A stretch of DNA of 7,725 bases from Paracoccaceae bacterium. GTDB taxonomy: Bacteria > Pseudomonadota > Alphaproteobacteria > Rhodobacterales > Rhodobacteraceae. The DNA lies in NCBI GenBank assembly GCA_020832725.1, contig JAFIEC010000304.1, positions 1-7,725 on the forward strand, written 5' to 3'. This document shows, one piece after another, positions 7,668-7,725 of this stretch (the stretch's first letter is position 1; every line of letters begins with the position of its first letter). The notes beneath the pieces are model-generated. The model ran no database searches. It worked only from the letters and a program-made list of their open reading frames with translations, and had not been told where the DNA came from. The translations under genes were made by a program, and so were the position numbers.

Positions 7668-7725
7668 ATGAGAGTGGACCTAACTTGGTACGAAGCGCAT
7701 GCAGGATCGGCGAGGTTCATGTCTG
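7668..7725 (+). CDS. Start of an unidentified protein, cut by the window edge
   Basis: The ATG at 7668 opens a frame that remains open to the edge, beginning MRVDLTWYEAHAGSARFMS (19 residues). The sequence looks protein-like (mixed acidic, aromatic and hydrophobic residues) and resembles, from memory, the N-termini of uncharacterised accessory-genome proteins beginning with a 'VDLTWYE'-type motif. An alternative ATG at 7664 in another frame (MNESGPNLVRSACRIGEVHV) is also open to the edge, and no strong ribosome site separates the two. With so few codons the call is tentative. If real, it would be the next gene of the same island. Confidence 0.35.
   Translation, partial: MRVDLTWYEAHAGSARFMS

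Noticed and set aside
5039..7725. CRISPR array, transposase or insertion-sequence ends
   Set aside because: No regularly spaced repeat units, no transposase-like frame and no terminal inverted repeats were found.

Overview
The window looks like chromosomal DNA of a high-GC alphaproteobacterium, most likely a member of the Rhodobacteraceae or a close relative. This rests on three things: extreme GC bias in the left two thirds, the pairing of a class II fructose-1,6-bisphosphatase gene (glpX) with recJ, and the sequence of the tRNA-Glu. A species cannot be named from sequence alone.

Left part (1-5038), core-like. The last 27 codons of an unidentified gene are followed almost at once by a small membrane-anchored protein of the periplasmic heavy-metal-sensor type. 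An intergenic region then carries a 52-base tandem, partly palindromic repeat. Next come a reverse-strand protein joining a glyoxalase-like N-terminus to two cupin-like domains, then glpX, recJ (GTG start overlapping the glpX stop by four bases) and a tRNA-Glu(TTC) gene with its own promoter and an encoded CCA end. glpX (gluconeogenesis or Calvin cycle) and recJ (DNA repair) form a translationally coupled pair.

Right part (5039-7725), accessory. Base composition changes sharply right after the tRNA. For example, bases 4381-4440 hold 48 G or C of 60, while 6301-6360 hold 25 of 60. The first 450 or so bases hold no gene I can support, but they contain three pairs of short direct repeats close to the tRNA end, as might be seen at the arm of an integrase attachment site. 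A tight three-gene operon follows: a 372-residue soluble protein of unknown function, a 118-residue protein with a possible winged-helix N-terminus, and a 188-residue protein with four predicted membrane helices. The start of another open frame runs off the right edge.

The simplest reading is a genomic island inserted at the 3' end of tRNA-Glu. It carries an undescribed compact operon whose layout (large soluble protein, small linker protein, multi-pass membrane protein) resembles that of anti-phage or toxin-like systems. That function is a guess from layout. No catalytic motif was recognised in any of the three proteins, and no integrase is visible in this window.
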